A stretch of 34,881 nucleotides of DNA from JAVJSU01 sp040219275 (lineage in GTDB: Bacteria > Chloroflexota > Anaerolineae > Aggregatilineales > Phototrophicaceae), in contig JAVJSU010000055.1 in the NCBI GenBank assembly GCA_040219275.1, positions 1 to 34,881 on the forward strand, in the 5' to 3' direction. Under the pieces are notes generated by a model. The model made no database searches, was not told the DNA's origin, and worked only from the letters and a program-made list of their open reading frames with translations. Made by a program: the position numbers and the translations under genes. This document shows, piece by piece, positions 8,246-16,603 of this stretch (positions within the stretch are counted from its first letter, which is position 1; the number at the start of each line of letters is the position of its first letter).

Positions 8246-9649
8246 TTACATTTTGACGGCTCCCGCGGCGATGCCCTCCGTAAAGCGACGCTGGAAAATG
8301 GTATAAATTAACAGGGTCGGTGCAATGCTGATAACCCCTACCGCCATCCACTCTGGCCAGGGGCGTGCCGAGACGACGGGACCAACGATGTTCATCTGGA
8401 GAAGTGGGAGGGTAAAGTTTTCTGGAGAACGCAGATAGATCAATGGTCCAAAATAATTGTTCCACATCGCCATGAAAGAGATCAGTCCCAGGCTAATCAT
8501 CCCCGGGGTAACTAATGGCACAATAATGTGACGATAAATTCCAATGTCGCTACATCCGTCGATGCGAGCCGAATCGATAATTTCATCTGGAACTGCCTGA
8601 ACATATTGGCGCATAAAGAAAATCGCGTAGGCGTTGGCAGCACCCGGCACCACTAGTGGCCAAATCGTGTCAATCCAGCCGAACTCAAGCATCAGAATGT
8701 ACGTCGGAACTATGGTTACGGCACCCGGCACGAGCATAATCGCCAACAAAAGACCGAACAGTGCCTTCCGCCCTGGGAAGCGATATTTTGCAAAGCCAAA
8801 CCCCGCCATCGTCGAGAAAAGCAGCGTAATCCCAGTGAATGTCAGCGCAATCACAAACGTATTGAGCATCGCTCTCCACACACCAATATCGATGGCAAAC
8901 CGATAAGCTGCCAGTGACATATTATCGGTAATCAACTGTGGTGGGCGGGCGAAGATTTCTGCGATGAGTTTAAAACTGCTACTTGTCATCCACACAAATG
9001 GTAAAATCGAGAATACTGCAAGCACTGTTAAAAACGTATAGATTATCACTTCGTTGCCAGCCGTTGCCGCTCGGCGGGTCATTCCCCAGCGAATGAAAAA
9101 CGCGGCGATGATGATCCCAATCACCGCATAAGTACCATTTCTAACCGGGGAGAGGTCCGTTCTGAGAGCTTCGGTACGGTCTACGGTAGCAATCGTGCCC
9201 GATGCAACCCCGGCCATAGTGTTGAGGGTTGCCAGGACCGCCGCTTCGAAGTCGCCATTTTCGAGTTGAGGCCCAATCTGTTGGTTACGTAGGGTTGCCG
9301 TCTGGCTCCCCAGAATTGGTGCCCAATCACTACCAAAGCGCAAAAAGCTAAAGTCATTCTGTCCACTGATGAACAGCACAATAGCATTGGGTGGTAGGGT
9401 GCCGCTGAACCCGTCTGCTTCCATTAGTTCATTCATCCGGGGGACGATGCCCTCGTTCACCACATAGACGAGTACCTGTGCGCCATCGTCTAGCAAAGGC
9501 TGTGCTGCTACAAGAACGGATGCCTCGGAAACGGTTTCTGTTTCATCGAAGAAGATCAGACTACCCTCTTGGGCATGAAGCGTGATCGCCCCCGCCAACA
9601 AGCAGGATATAAGAACTATTGCAAAAAGCCGTATCTTTAGGTTTCTCAT
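8246..9649 (-). CDS. sugar ABC transporter permease (MalG type) with N-terminal TPM-like extracytoplasmic domain
   Basis: The protein has 467 residues, while MalG-type permeases have about 275. Residues 1-27 look like a signal peptide or signal anchor ending LHAQ. Residues 30-150 resemble a TPM domain: LIFFDETETVSEASVLVAAQ, then AQVLVYVVNEG, PPNAIVLFISGQNDFSF and NGDFEAAVLATL. A membrane segment lies at about 173-190. Residues 201-467 form a complete permease, with TSSSFKLIAEIFARPP and the ATPase-contact loop EIIDSARIDGCSDIGIYRH. The ATG overlaps the TGA of the MalF-type gene (ATGA) and has GGGAGGA upstream, so the long form starts where translation should. The fusion is unusual. The permease role in sugar import is well supported, but the role of the added domain is unknown. 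Confidence 0.9.
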   Translation of the reverse strand: MRNLKIRLFAIVLISCLLAGAITLHAQEGSLIFFDETETVSEASVLVAAQPLLDDGAQVLVYVVNEGIVPRMNELMEADGFSGTLPPNAIVLFISGQNDFSFLRFGSDWAPILGSQTATLRNQQIGPQLENGDFEAAVLATLNTMAGVASGTIATVDRTEALRTDLSPVRNGTYAVIGIIIAAFFIRWGMTRRAATAGNEVIIYTFLTVLAVFSILPFVWMTSSSFKLIAEIFARPPQLITDNMSLAAYRFAIDIGVWRAMLNTFVIALTFTGITLLFSTMAGFGFAKYRFPGRKALFGLLLAIMLVPGAVTIVPTYILMLEFGWIDTIWPLVVPGAANAYAIFFMRQYVQAVPDEIIDSARIDGCSDIGIYRHIIVPLVTPGMISLGLISFMAMWNNYFGPLIYLRSPENFTLPLLQMNIVGPVVSARPWPEWMAVGVISIAPTLLIYTIFQRRFTEGIAAGAVKM

Positions 9650-10590
9650 GAAGCATTCCTCCCCAAAAAGCGAAACTGCAACATGGTGAGCAGCATAATC
9701 ACAAGAAAGTAAATGTATGCCTGGGCAGAAGCTCGGCCATACTCAAACTGCCCGAACGCCACATCGAAGATCTGAACGAGCGGCGTTACATTCGCCCGCA
9801 ACGGACCCCGCCCAAGCGCTACCACAGCATCAAACAAACCGAATGCGCTCACGATCGAAAAGACCGTCGAGAACAGAATAATAGGGCGCATCAGCGGGAT
9901 GGTAATCAAGAAAAAAATCTGTATCGGGCCTGCACCGTCAATGGCAGCCGCATCGTTCAGTTCTCTTGGGATGGTTTGCAAGCCAGAGAGCATAATGACC
10001 ACGTTATAGCCGAGTGCACTCCAGAACACGAGGAGGCTGAGCGAAATCCGTGCGCCCCACACCGTACTCAACCAAGGGACACTTGGAAGGCTAAACGCCT
10101 CCAAAAAGGTATTGAATAATCCCTGACCGCCGAGCAAGAGTTGAAACACAAAACCAGCGGCAATCGTCGAGGTAACGAACGGTGCAAAAATCAACATCCG
10201 GTAAATGCGAAATCCGCGCACACGCTCGGAATTCAACAGTACAGCGACGATCAACGCGATCAACGTCAACAGGGGAACATACATCCCCATCAGCGTGAAG
10301 CTGTTACGCATTGATTGCCAGAAGGCTGCGCCTCCCGGTGTTTGAAGATAGGTAAAATTTTGCCATCCGATAAACTCCATCGGTCCCAGTCCATCCCAGC
10401 GATGGAAGCTCAAATAAAGCGAAAACCCAATCGGAAACAACCCGAAAATCAAGAACATGATATAAAACGGTGCGATGAAAAAGTACGCCCACCTCTGACG
10501 CTTCATCTCATGCCATATGCCACCCGGTGATGGGGTTGTGGTCGTTGGTGCGGCATCTGAATCTGGCAATCTGTGGCTTATTTCTGCCAT
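9646..10590 (-). CDS. sugar ABC transporter permease (MalF/UgpA type)
   Basis: This 314-residue membrane protein has six predicted transmembrane segments, beginning AYFFIAPFYIMFLIFGLFP after a short Pro/Thr-rich cytoplasmic tail. The loop typical of CUT1 permeases, PRELNDAAAIDGAGPIQIFF, lies at about 203-222. It pairs with the TPM-permease fusion encoded next, with the two frames joined by an ATGA overlap, to form the membrane channel of a sugar importer. AGGAGG lies 8 bases before the ATG. No ATPase gene is nearby, so a shared MsmK/MsmX-type ATPase encoded elsewhere is likely. Confidence 0.93.
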   Translation of the reverse strand: MAEISHRLPDSDAAPTTTTPSPGGIWHEMKRQRWAYFFIAPFYIMFLIFGLFPIGFSLYLSFHRWDGLGPMEFIGWQNFTYLQTPGGAAFWQSMRNSFTLMGMYVPLLTLIALIVAVLLNSERVRGFRIYRMLIFAPFVTSTIAAGFVFQLLLGGQGLFNTFLEAFSLPSVPWLSTVWGARISLSLLVFWSALGYNVVIMLSGLQTIPRELNDAAAIDGAGPIQIFFLITIPLMRPIILFSTVFSIVSAFGLFDAVVALGRGPLRANVTPLVQIFDVAFGQFEYGRASAQAYIYFLVIMLLTMLQFRFLGRNAS

Positions 10591-10613
10591 GTGGTCTTCC
10601 TCCTGAGACGTTC

Positions 10614-10647
10614 AAAAATGTCGGGTAGGAGCAAAACTCCTACCCGA
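10614..10647 (-). terminator. intercistronic hairpin with T-tract after the binding-protein gene
   Basis: On the minus strand a perfect 11-bp stem (TCGGGTAGGAG with CTCCTACCCGA) closes on a 5-base loop. It is followed after two bases by five T residues. It lies in the 72-base gap between the solute-binding gene and the permease genes. It probably acts as a partial terminator or 3' stabiliser, giving more binding protein than permease. Confidence 0.75.
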
Positions 10648-10662
10648 TGGATACAGCCAGCT

Positions 10663-12006
10663 TTATTCGAGGTTAGCGGCAATCTCGGTCTGTGCTGTTT
10701 CGAGCGCTTCAGCCGCGGTTAGTTCGCCACGGGAATATCGTTGAATAGCTGTGCTGACGACTTCGTTCATCATGGTGTAGTCTGGTCCCCAGATGTTGAC
10801 CGCGGGGACATTATTGTAAACATCAAGGTACAGGGGGGTTGTTAACTGCCCGGCAAAAAACGGATCCGGTTCGTCCAGGGCGGGGTCATCGTAGACAGCG
10901 CTGAGGACGGGGAAGTTCCCGGCGGATGTGCGCCACAACAGCGCATTTTCGTAGTTGAGCACGGCGTATTCCATTAAGGCCCATGCTACTTCGGGCTGGT
11001 CGCTATGGGCCGGGATGAACAAGGCGGACCCGCCATCGAGAGCTGCTCTGGCTACATTGTCGCCAGTCCCAGAAGGCATCTGAGCCACTCCCCACAGTCC
11101 GGCAGTATCGGGGGCAACCCACGTCGGCAGGAAGATTTCCATCCACCCGGCGATGACGAGCGTTGCAACTGGTTCATCGAATGAGGAAAAGCTCGCGTAC
11201 CATTCGTCCGTCCAGGAGGCATGATCGGTCACCAAATCCTGCTCCCAGAAAGCACCCATCAGTTCAAGAACTTCGATATTTTCTTCACTGGCAACCGTCA
11301 GGTTCCCCGCATCGTCGAAATACCCCAGACCATGACTCCACAGCATCATCTCGTAGGTGCGGGCATCATTGTTGGCTCTTGTATTATTGAAACAGTAGAG
11401 ACCCGTATTCTCTTTGATCGTCGTGCAAAGTTCGAGGTAATCTTGCCATGTTGCCACCATCTCCGTCACAGATTCTGGGTCGCTCGGTAAGCCCGCCAGC
11501 TCGAATACATCACGGCGATAATACATCACCACAGGCCCAACATCGCTGGGGATACCATATATCGCGCCATTCGGTCCAGTAACTGCTTCCCAAGCCCCGG
11601 GTGAAATATCCGCAATGTAAGGTTCAACCTGCTCAGAGATATCTAGCAGACCACCCCCATACACAAATCGGGAGATATCCTTTTGCTCCATCGGGCAAAG
11701 GTCGCACCCCCCCTCACCAGCGGTAATTGCGAGTTGCATCTGCGTTTGGATGTCGCTCCATTCTCGTGCACCGTTCACGATGTCGAGGTTTGGGCAGGCT
11801 TCGGCAAACTCACCGATGAAGGAATCCCACAGTTCACCGCCGAGCCATGCTTCGAACTCACCGCTCGCATCTGGAACGGGGCATTCTTCAAGTTCCAGTA
11901 CGGGCAACGGCACGAACTCTTCGTCATCTTCATCCTGCGAAAAAACGGTGGCTGTCGAGAGCAACAGCCCCAAAATCATCCCAATGTACAAAAGCTTCCT
12001 AAACAT
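10663..12006 (-). CDS. extracellular sugar-binding protein of an ABC transporter
   Basis: I place the start at ATG 12006, which has GGGAAGGA about 6 bases upstream. It begins MFRKLLYIGMILGLLLSTA, a Sec signal peptide probably cleaved after VFSQ. The longer frame adds 14 residues without benefit. The mature part (about 420 residues) has the family 1 solute-binding fold: IYGIPSDVGPVVMYYRRDVF near the hinge, and APDTAGLWGVAQMPSGTG and GGSALFIPAHSDQPEVAWAL in the second lobe. A run of acidic residues follows the cleavage site. It has two close cysteines in GGCDLCPM. It should deliver an oligosaccharide to the two downstream permeases. The sugar cannot be told from the sequence. Confidence 0.93.
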   Translation of the reverse strand: MFRKLLYIGMILGLLLSTATVFSQDEDDEEFVPLPVLELEECPVPDASGEFEAWLGGELWDSFIGEFAEACPNLDIVNGAREWSDIQTQMQLAITAGEGGCDLCPMEQKDISRFVYGGGLLDISEQVEPYIADISPGAWEAVTGPNGAIYGIPSDVGPVVMYYRRDVFELAGLPSDPESVTEMVATWQDYLELCTTIKENTGLYCFNNTRANNDARTYEMMLWSHGLGYFDDAGNLTVASEENIEVLELMGAFWEQDLVTDHASWTDEWYASFSSFDEPVATLVIAGWMEIFLPTWVAPDTAGLWGVAQMPSGTGDNVARAALDGGSALFIPAHSDQPEVAWALMEYAVLNYENALLWRTSAGNFPVLSAVYDDPALDEPDPFFAGQLTTPLYLDVYNNVPAVNIWGPDYTMMNEVVSTAIQRYSRGELTAAEALETAQTEIAANLE

Positions 12007-12052
12007 ATTGGATCCTTCCCTTAAGTAAACGAAAAAAGTTTTGTTCAAACGA

Positions 12053-12092
12053 TCCGTTCGGTTTACGAGTTGTTGGTTCCGTACCGAATGGA
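12053..12092. repeat. inverted repeat upstream of the binding-protein gene
   Basis: TCCGTTCGGT (12053-12062) and ACCGAATGGA (12083-12092) form a 10-bp inverted repeat with one non-Watson-Crick position and a 20-base loop. It lies in the 130-base gap before the solute-binding gene. It may be an RNA structure or a regulator site. A second small stem, ATTGAT/ATCAAT, sits at about 12118-12133. Confidence 0.35.
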
Positions 12093-12136
12093 TGAATCAA
12101 AACGGGAACGTACCCCGATTGATACCAATCAATAAT

Positions 12137-13474
12137 TTAAGTGGCGGGCATATCTGCTTGGATGTGTGCAAGCCAATAGCCGCTTTCTGCAGGGGTTGCC
12201 AGCCGAATTGATCCCCTTTCAACCTCGATTTCTGTTATAGATGACCATGTCGTGGTATTGATGTTGAGCCAGGTAAGGTGTACTTTGTCATGGATGATGC
12301 CGCCTAATGTCAAACGTACATCGCCCCCATCTGGGAAGAACACGGCATATTCTACGCCCTCGTTGACCAAGCAAAATGCCTCGTTGGGACTGCGATTGTG
12401 TAGCCATTCTGTGCGCGGAAAGCTGTCAAAAATGTTGAACCGATCTGCGAAAGCCCTTGCCCCGAAGATGTGGGTTTGCGCTGTGTCGCTGAGACCGATG
12501 CCCGTAGGTGGGCGATGAAACCGCGTGCTGGCTAAACCACAAAAGATATGTCTCCAAAACCGCTCAATCGCATCGGTGTGCCGTCCGAATTCAAACGTAT
12601 TCGCACCGTAGGTTTTTACGACGTTGATCGGCATAGGGTTCCCAGACTGCCCGAGTTCGAGATGGAGGTTGCGTAGGGCACGCCAGTGTGCATCCCCATT
12701 GAGGTGCGTGTTTTGCGATGCATCGAAGAATTGGTACCGCCCCCTCTCCGTCAAGGTGAACTGGTGCCACGGATGGGTGAGCGCGTGCGGCTCCCACATC
12801 TCTGTCACGTAAACTGCCACATCGTGTTCTGCGGCGGTATCATGAATGAAATCTGCCCAATACCATCCCCACTGCGGCAACGCTTGCGTTTCATTGTCAA
12901 TGCAGTAAAGGACATTAGGGAAGGTCAGCGAAATAGACAGCAGTTTCTCTACAAAAGCCTTTTGAAAGGCGAGCACCACGGGATTGTCGTCAAGCGCTGG
13001 GATGGTATAGAAGAATGCATTCGCCTCTCGAAACGGCACAACCCCCACCTCCTCCGCCAAGCAAGACGTCGCGGTGGTGTAGTTTCGATTAAGCCGCGGG
13101 TTGAAGGGGTTTGTTTGCCACGCGGGGCCGGTTGTATCCCAACGATCCCAGATTTCGATTTGCACGATGATATCACGAGCTTTAGTCGCACCGAGGAATT
13201 GCTCGAACCGCATCCAGTATTCTTCATCGAACTGATTGAGATCGTAAAGACCATCTAGCCCTTTTGTAAACGGGAACACATTACCTGCGTCTCGGCTGGA
13301 CATCGTACATCGGGCGTAATTGCCGCCCATTGTTTGTAGGACATCCAGATGGGCTTCAACATCTGGAATTTGAAAAAGATTATCTTCCACGCTCCCACCC
13401 AGCAACAGCATTGGTTTTGTTTTATATTGCCAGTAAAATGGATTTTGTGGATGCGGCTGAATGCGATTTGTCAC
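12137..13474 (-). CDS. glycoside hydrolase-like TIM-barrel protein (DUF4038-related style)
   Basis: This 445-residue protein begins at a GTG with AAGG about 10 bases upstream. The first strand, KPMLLLGGSVEDNLF, is followed by VLQTMGGNYARCTMSSRD, a layout seen in cellulase-like TIM-barrel proteins of the DUF4038/DUF4434 kind. The segment VLYCIDNETQALPQWGW offers N194-E195 as a candidate acid/base pair at strand 4. The C-terminal 110 residues form a beta domain. No signal peptide is seen. It is the first gene of operon A, directly behind the promoter and operator, and the sugar-binding gene follows 130 bases on. The activity is unknown. The glycosidase call rests on fold-like features and context. 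Confidence 0.7.
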   Translation of the reverse strand: MTNRIQPHPQNPFYWQYKTKPMLLLGGSVEDNLFQIPDVEAHLDVLQTMGGNYARCTMSSRDAGNVFPFTKGLDGLYDLNQFDEEYWMRFEQFLGATKARDIIVQIEIWDRWDTTGPAWQTNPFNPRLNRNYTTATSCLAEEVGVVPFREANAFFYTIPALDDNPVVLAFQKAFVEKLLSISLTFPNVLYCIDNETQALPQWGWYWADFIHDTAAEHDVAVYVTEMWEPHALTHPWHQFTLTERGRYQFFDASQNTHLNGDAHWRALRNLHLELGQSGNPMPINVVKTYGANTFEFGRHTDAIERFWRHIFCGLASTRFHRPPTGIGLSDTAQTHIFGARAFADRFNIFDSFPRTEWLHNRSPNEAFCLVNEGVEYAVFFPDGGDVRLTLGGIIHDKVHLTWLNINTTTWSSITEIEVERGSIRLATPAESGYWLAHIQADMPAT

Positions 13475-13494
13475 AATAAATGCCTTAAATTTAT

Positions 13495-13530
13495 TTTATC
13501 TATGCGTTTAGATAAACATTTAGATATAAT
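13495..13530. promoter_or_regulatory. LacI-type operator region with repeated TTTAGATA
   Basis: TTTATCTA (13495-13502) and TAGATAAA (13509-13516) form a perfect 8-bp inverted repeat around TGCGTT. TTTAGATA occurs twice, at 13507 and 13519. The dyad includes TATGCGTTTA, which is also the core of the operator at 30497. It lies between divergent genes next to a lacI-family gene and overlaps or abuts both promoters. Confidence 0.55.
13525..13530 (+). promoter_or_regulatory. possible -10 box of the esterase/LacI transcript
   Basis: TATAAT matches the consensus -10 and points towards the esterase gene 63 bases away. No good -35 box is seen at the right distance, so transcription may need an activator or use another site. 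Confidence 0.35.
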
Positions 13531-13555
13531 ATAGTCGAATTTCGAAAACTGTCAA
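13528..13555 (-). promoter_or_regulatory. sigma70-type promoter of operon A
   Basis: On the minus strand TTGACA (13555-13550) is followed after 16 bases by TATATT (13533-13528). TATTAT at an 18-base spacing is an alternative -10. The predicted start near 13520 lies just before the operator dyad, so a bound LacI protein would block elongation or initiation. Confidence 0.6.
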
Positions 13556-13592
13556 GCAATTGCTTAACTCGACGTTTGAATCGGAGGTTGAA

Positions 13593-14228
13593 ATGACATC
13601 TCGACGAGCGATTTTGTGTTACGGTGACTCCAACACGTGGGGCTATCAAGCCCTATCGGCGCATCGTTTACCCTATCATCAGCGCTGGACAGGTGTCCTA
13701 GCCGGACATCTGGGCGATAATTATCTCGTGATTGAGGAAGGACTACCCGGGCGGACAACGGTCTGGGATGATCCAATCGACGCTTACCACAGCGGGAAAA
13801 CCTATCTGACACCGTGTTTGGCATCTCATGCGCCCCTGCATATGGTGATAATCTTATTAGGAACCAATGACCTGAAATCACGATTCGGATTGGGAGCCTA
13901 TGATATTGCTCTAGGTGCTGGGATGTTAGCTCAGATGGCACAGCGTAGCGAGACCGGACCGAACGGCACTCCTCCCGATGTTTTGCTCGTCTCACCGCCG
14001 CCTCTCGGTGATATCCCAGAAGAGATCGCACCCTTGTTTGAAGGTGGTCGTGATAAATCCATTCAAATGGTGGCATATTATCGTCATGTGGCAGAACAGA
14101 TAGGGTGTCGTTTCATGGATGCAGGCGCTATACTAACTGTCGACCCACGAGATGGAGTTCATTGGACACCCGCCGGTCACGCCGCCTTTGCAGCGCAAAT
14201 GGCACAGCATATCAGAGATCATGGTTAG
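13593..14228 (+). CDS. SGNH/GDSL esterase (arylesterase or acetylesterase-like)
   Basis: The start at ATG 13593 is chosen because GGAGG lies 5 bases upstream. It gives 211 residues, close to Act-type arylesterases. The hydrolase blocks are all visible: block I ILCYGDSNTWGY with nucleophile S13, block II EGLPGRTTVWDD with its Gly, block III LLGTNDLKSRFG with the Asn, and block V DPRDGVHWTPAGH with the catalytic Asp and His. There is no signal peptide, so it acts inside the cell. Next to a sugar-uptake operon it may remove acetyl or other acyl groups from imported oligosaccharides. This is an inference from context. The gene is divergent from operon A and 52 bases before the regulator gene, probably in one transcript. 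Confidence 0.9.
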   Translation: MTSRRAILCYGDSNTWGYQALSAHRLPYHQRWTGVLAGHLGDNYLVIEEGLPGRTTVWDDPIDAYHSGKTYLTPCLASHAPLHMVIILLGTNDLKSRFGLGAYDIALGAGMLAQMAQRSETGPNGTPPDVLLVSPPPLGDIPEEIAPLFEGGRDKSIQMVAYYRHVAEQIGCRFMDAGAILTVDPRDGVHWTPAGHAAFAAQMAQHIRDHG

Positions 14229-14280
14229 TTAATGCGGCATTCAATACCGGGGCATCTTGCTATCGAAGAGAAATGACCTT

Positions 14281-15321
14281 ATGAGTAAACAGCATCAAAC
14301 CGTAACGCAAAAAGACGTCGCCGAACTCGCAGGAGTTTCATCGGCAGTTGTCTCATATGTCATCAACAATGGGCCGAGGCACGTCTCGGAATCGACAAAA
14401 AAACGGGTTCTGGCGGCGGTAGAGAAGCTGAGCTACCGGCCTAATAAGTTTGCACAGGCGCTGGGCAAAACAGCAACCGACCTTGCCGAAAAACAAATCG
14501 GGATCGTTATTGGTGGGTCGAGTGCCGTCATCCAACAGCCGTTTTATGCAGCACTGCTATCAGGTATCTTTGACTATGTGCATGACATTGGTTATCATAT
14601 TCGCTTCATGCACTTTTGGGATGAACTCAAGGATCCTGTTCTGTTCAACACGCAGGTTCATCCGGAGCAAATTTCCGCCCTCATCTTACTTGCCGCAGAC
14701 CTAATGCGCATCGACCCGAATTATATGAACGTGGTCGAGAAACTTGAGGAGCGCATCGAGCATATCGTCTGTCTAGACACCCCGGTGAGTGATTTTCCTA
14801 CCGTGACATTTGATCGCAGTGCGGCTGCCCGAATCATAGTCGAACACTTCATCGGTCTGGGACACCGGTACATCGCGTTCGTGGGCAATACCGGGAGGCG
14901 TGTAGAATATTATCGCCAAGCCTTGCTCATGCACGATCTACCCGTGCGCGCAGAGTGGATGCAACACCCTGGCCCACATAATTCTTCGAAGGAGGGATAC
15001 ATGGGGACTCAAGCCATCCTGGAGCTAGATGAATTACCCACCGCTATCTTTGCGGCCAGCGATGATGTTGCAATCGGGGTGCTTCATGCCATTCATGCCA
15101 GCGGTCGACAAATTCCCCGAGACATCGCTGTCGCGGGGGTTGATAACAGCCCATTTTCTGCGTACCTATGGCCACCCTTGACGACAGTTAATGTGCCGAC
15201 AATGGACATCAGCCGGCATGTTCTTAACATGATTGCGAATAACCAACGGACATCTAACATCCGCGTTGTTGTCGATGTCAATTTGATTATTCGCCAATCG
15301 TGCGGTGCCCATTCTCCGTAA
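14281..15321 (+). CDS. LacI-family transcriptional regulator (operon A)
   Basis: From ATG 14281 the product has 346 residues. The N-terminal helix-turn-helix reads VTQKDVAELAGVSSAVVSYV followed by INNGPRHVSESTKKRV and the hinge YRPNKFAQAL. The effector domain shows IGIVIGGSSAVIQQPFYAAL, FVGNTGRRVEYYRQAL, IFAASDDVAIGVLHAIH and VAGVDNSPFSAYLWPPLTTV. The final IIRQSCGAHSP is the usual family ending. It probably represses operon A and its own transcript through the dyad at 13495-13530, released by a sugar. The glycine position after the hinge helix is replaced by ALGKTATD, so DNA bending details may differ. Confidence 0.92.
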   Translation: MSKQHQTVTQKDVAELAGVSSAVVSYVINNGPRHVSESTKKRVLAAVEKLSYRPNKFAQALGKTATDLAEKQIGIVIGGSSAVIQQPFYAALLSGIFDYVHDIGYHIRFMHFWDELKDPVLFNTQVHPEQISALILLAADLMRIDPNYMNVVEKLEERIEHIVCLDTPVSDFPTVTFDRSAAARIIVEHFIGLGHRYIAFVGNTGRRVEYYRQALLMHDLPVRAEWMQHPGPHNSSKEGYMGTQAILELDELPTAIFAASDDVAIGVLHAIHASGRQIPRDIAVAGVDNSPFSAYLWPPLTTVNVPTMDISRHVLNMIANNQRTSNIRVVVDVNLIIRQSCGAHSP

Positions 15322-15440
15322 CCGGGTTAGGAAAATTTAACGAGGTAATCAGCACGCAACAGCGAGCATAATTTCGCAGGCATATCAAGTTAATCTGGCA
15401 GATTGAGAACAAAACAAATTGAAGTGGATGTGTGGGTATT

Positions 15441-15779
15441 TTAGGCAATCATGGTAGCCCATGTATTGAAACGATTAGCGAGCTGATCGCTATTGTGATC
15501 ATGTAGTAAAAGGTGTTTGTTGGGATGAAAATGTTCGTAAATCGGACCGAAAATCGACAAAAATGTCTGCGACTGCAATGGTGATTTGAAGCGTTGCCTT
15601 CGTCGTTCTCGTAGCCGCGCGGGTTGATTTGAGTTCTCTGCTGGATTATTGAAATACATACTGCGCCAATTTCCATCCTTCGGCACAAGTTTGCGTGAAA
15701 CATATTATAGTAGCTCAAGCCATCACTAATAATAACCCGCGGGCGGGTAGGTATGCTGTGTAGTCTTGCTTGAAAAAGC
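15441..15779 (-). pseudogene. IS6-like transposase remnant
   Basis: A minus-strand frame ending at 15441 reads NNPAENSNQPARLRERRRQR then FKSPLQSQTFLSIFGPIYEH, the conserved C-terminal part of IS6/IS26-type transposases, including the Glu of the DDE triad. Upstream, PRVIISDGLSYYNMFHA matches the region of the second Asp but lies in another frame, so there is a frameshift near 15670. The N-terminal half is missing. The element stops head to head with the plus-strand transposase at 15792. Confidence 0.7.
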
Positions 15780-15791
15780 GCTTGGAAGAGG

Positions 15792-16565
15792 ATGCCATAT
15801 CGAACAACGCTCTCACGGCGCTATAAATCTTTGTATGCTGTGATCCAAGACTTCATCGCTTTTTTAGGGCAGGATAGTGAGCCGTTAGGTGTAGAAATGA
15901 GTACAAAAGCCCTCAATGAAGATCAGAGTTTATTCAAAGCACAGGGGAGTGTTTGGCATCAGAGTGATCGTAAAATCGGACGAATTCCTGAGAAACTGAG
16001 GAATTTGGATACCGAGGCAACCTGGTCAAAAAGTGCTTGTCATGGTTGGGTGTATGGCTATGGTATACACCTCACTGGTACTCACCAAGGGTTTCCGGTA
16101 CTGCTTGAAGTCGAAACCGCTACCTTTTCTGAAAAAGCGGCTGTTGAACGTAAAGAAACACGGATTCTCAACACCTTGAAACCCGATACCTTCTGTGGTG
16201 ACGATGCCTATACCAATGCAATGCGGATCCGGCGCTGGGCAAAACGGGGTGTGATATTACTAACCCCTGCTTTGCGTTGGCGCACAGGGAAATATGCCAA
16301 AGCGTATCGACACTTCATCAAAAAACAACCCGACATTGCACGCATTTAATAAAAACGCAAAACTGCGATTGAACCCATTTTTGATCTGATTGCTAAATTG
16401 CTTGGCACAACCGGAAAACAGAAGCAATTATTCAGACAAGTGATTGAAAATGTACGGACTCATCTTGGATTAGGCGTATTGTCATTGCAAATTGAGATGA
16501 TTGCCAATAGTATTTGGCTCTTACCCTTTCGTACCATTTCACATATCCATGGGGCGTTCGTATGA
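15792..16565 (+). pseudogene. IS4/IS5-type DDE transposase broken by two in-frame stops
   Basis: The frame opens MPYRTTLSRRYKSLYAVIQD and continues through ATWSKSACHGWVYGYGIHL and DTFCGDDAYTNAMRIRRWAK (second-Asp region). At 16347-16352 it meets TAATAA. The same frame then continues KRKTAIEPIFDLIAKLLGTT, including the Glu motif, and ends at the TGA at 16563-16565. Total length without the stops would be 257 codons. The N-terminal region is shorter than in full-length relatives, perhaps lost when the neighbouring IS6-like element inserted. I cannot place it in a named IS subgroup with certainty. Confidence 0.8.
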
Positions 16566-16603
16566 ATAATGCACACCCCTCAGTTAACTAAATCATTACT
16601 CTT

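Noticed and set aside
12686..13258. 190-codon plus-strand open frame
   Set aside because: It lies antisense to the glycosidase-like gene at 12137-13474, shows no family motif and has Cys/Arg/His-rich shadow composition.
13561..13592. Upstream start of the SGNH esterase at base 13560
   Set aside because: That start codon is not preceded by a ribosome binding site, whereas GGAGG stands before ATG 13593, where the conserved domain begins.
15405..15425. Short AATCTG/CAGATT palindrome near 15395 as terminator of the regulator gene
   Set aside because: The stem is only 5-6 bp with almost no loop and lacks a T-tract.
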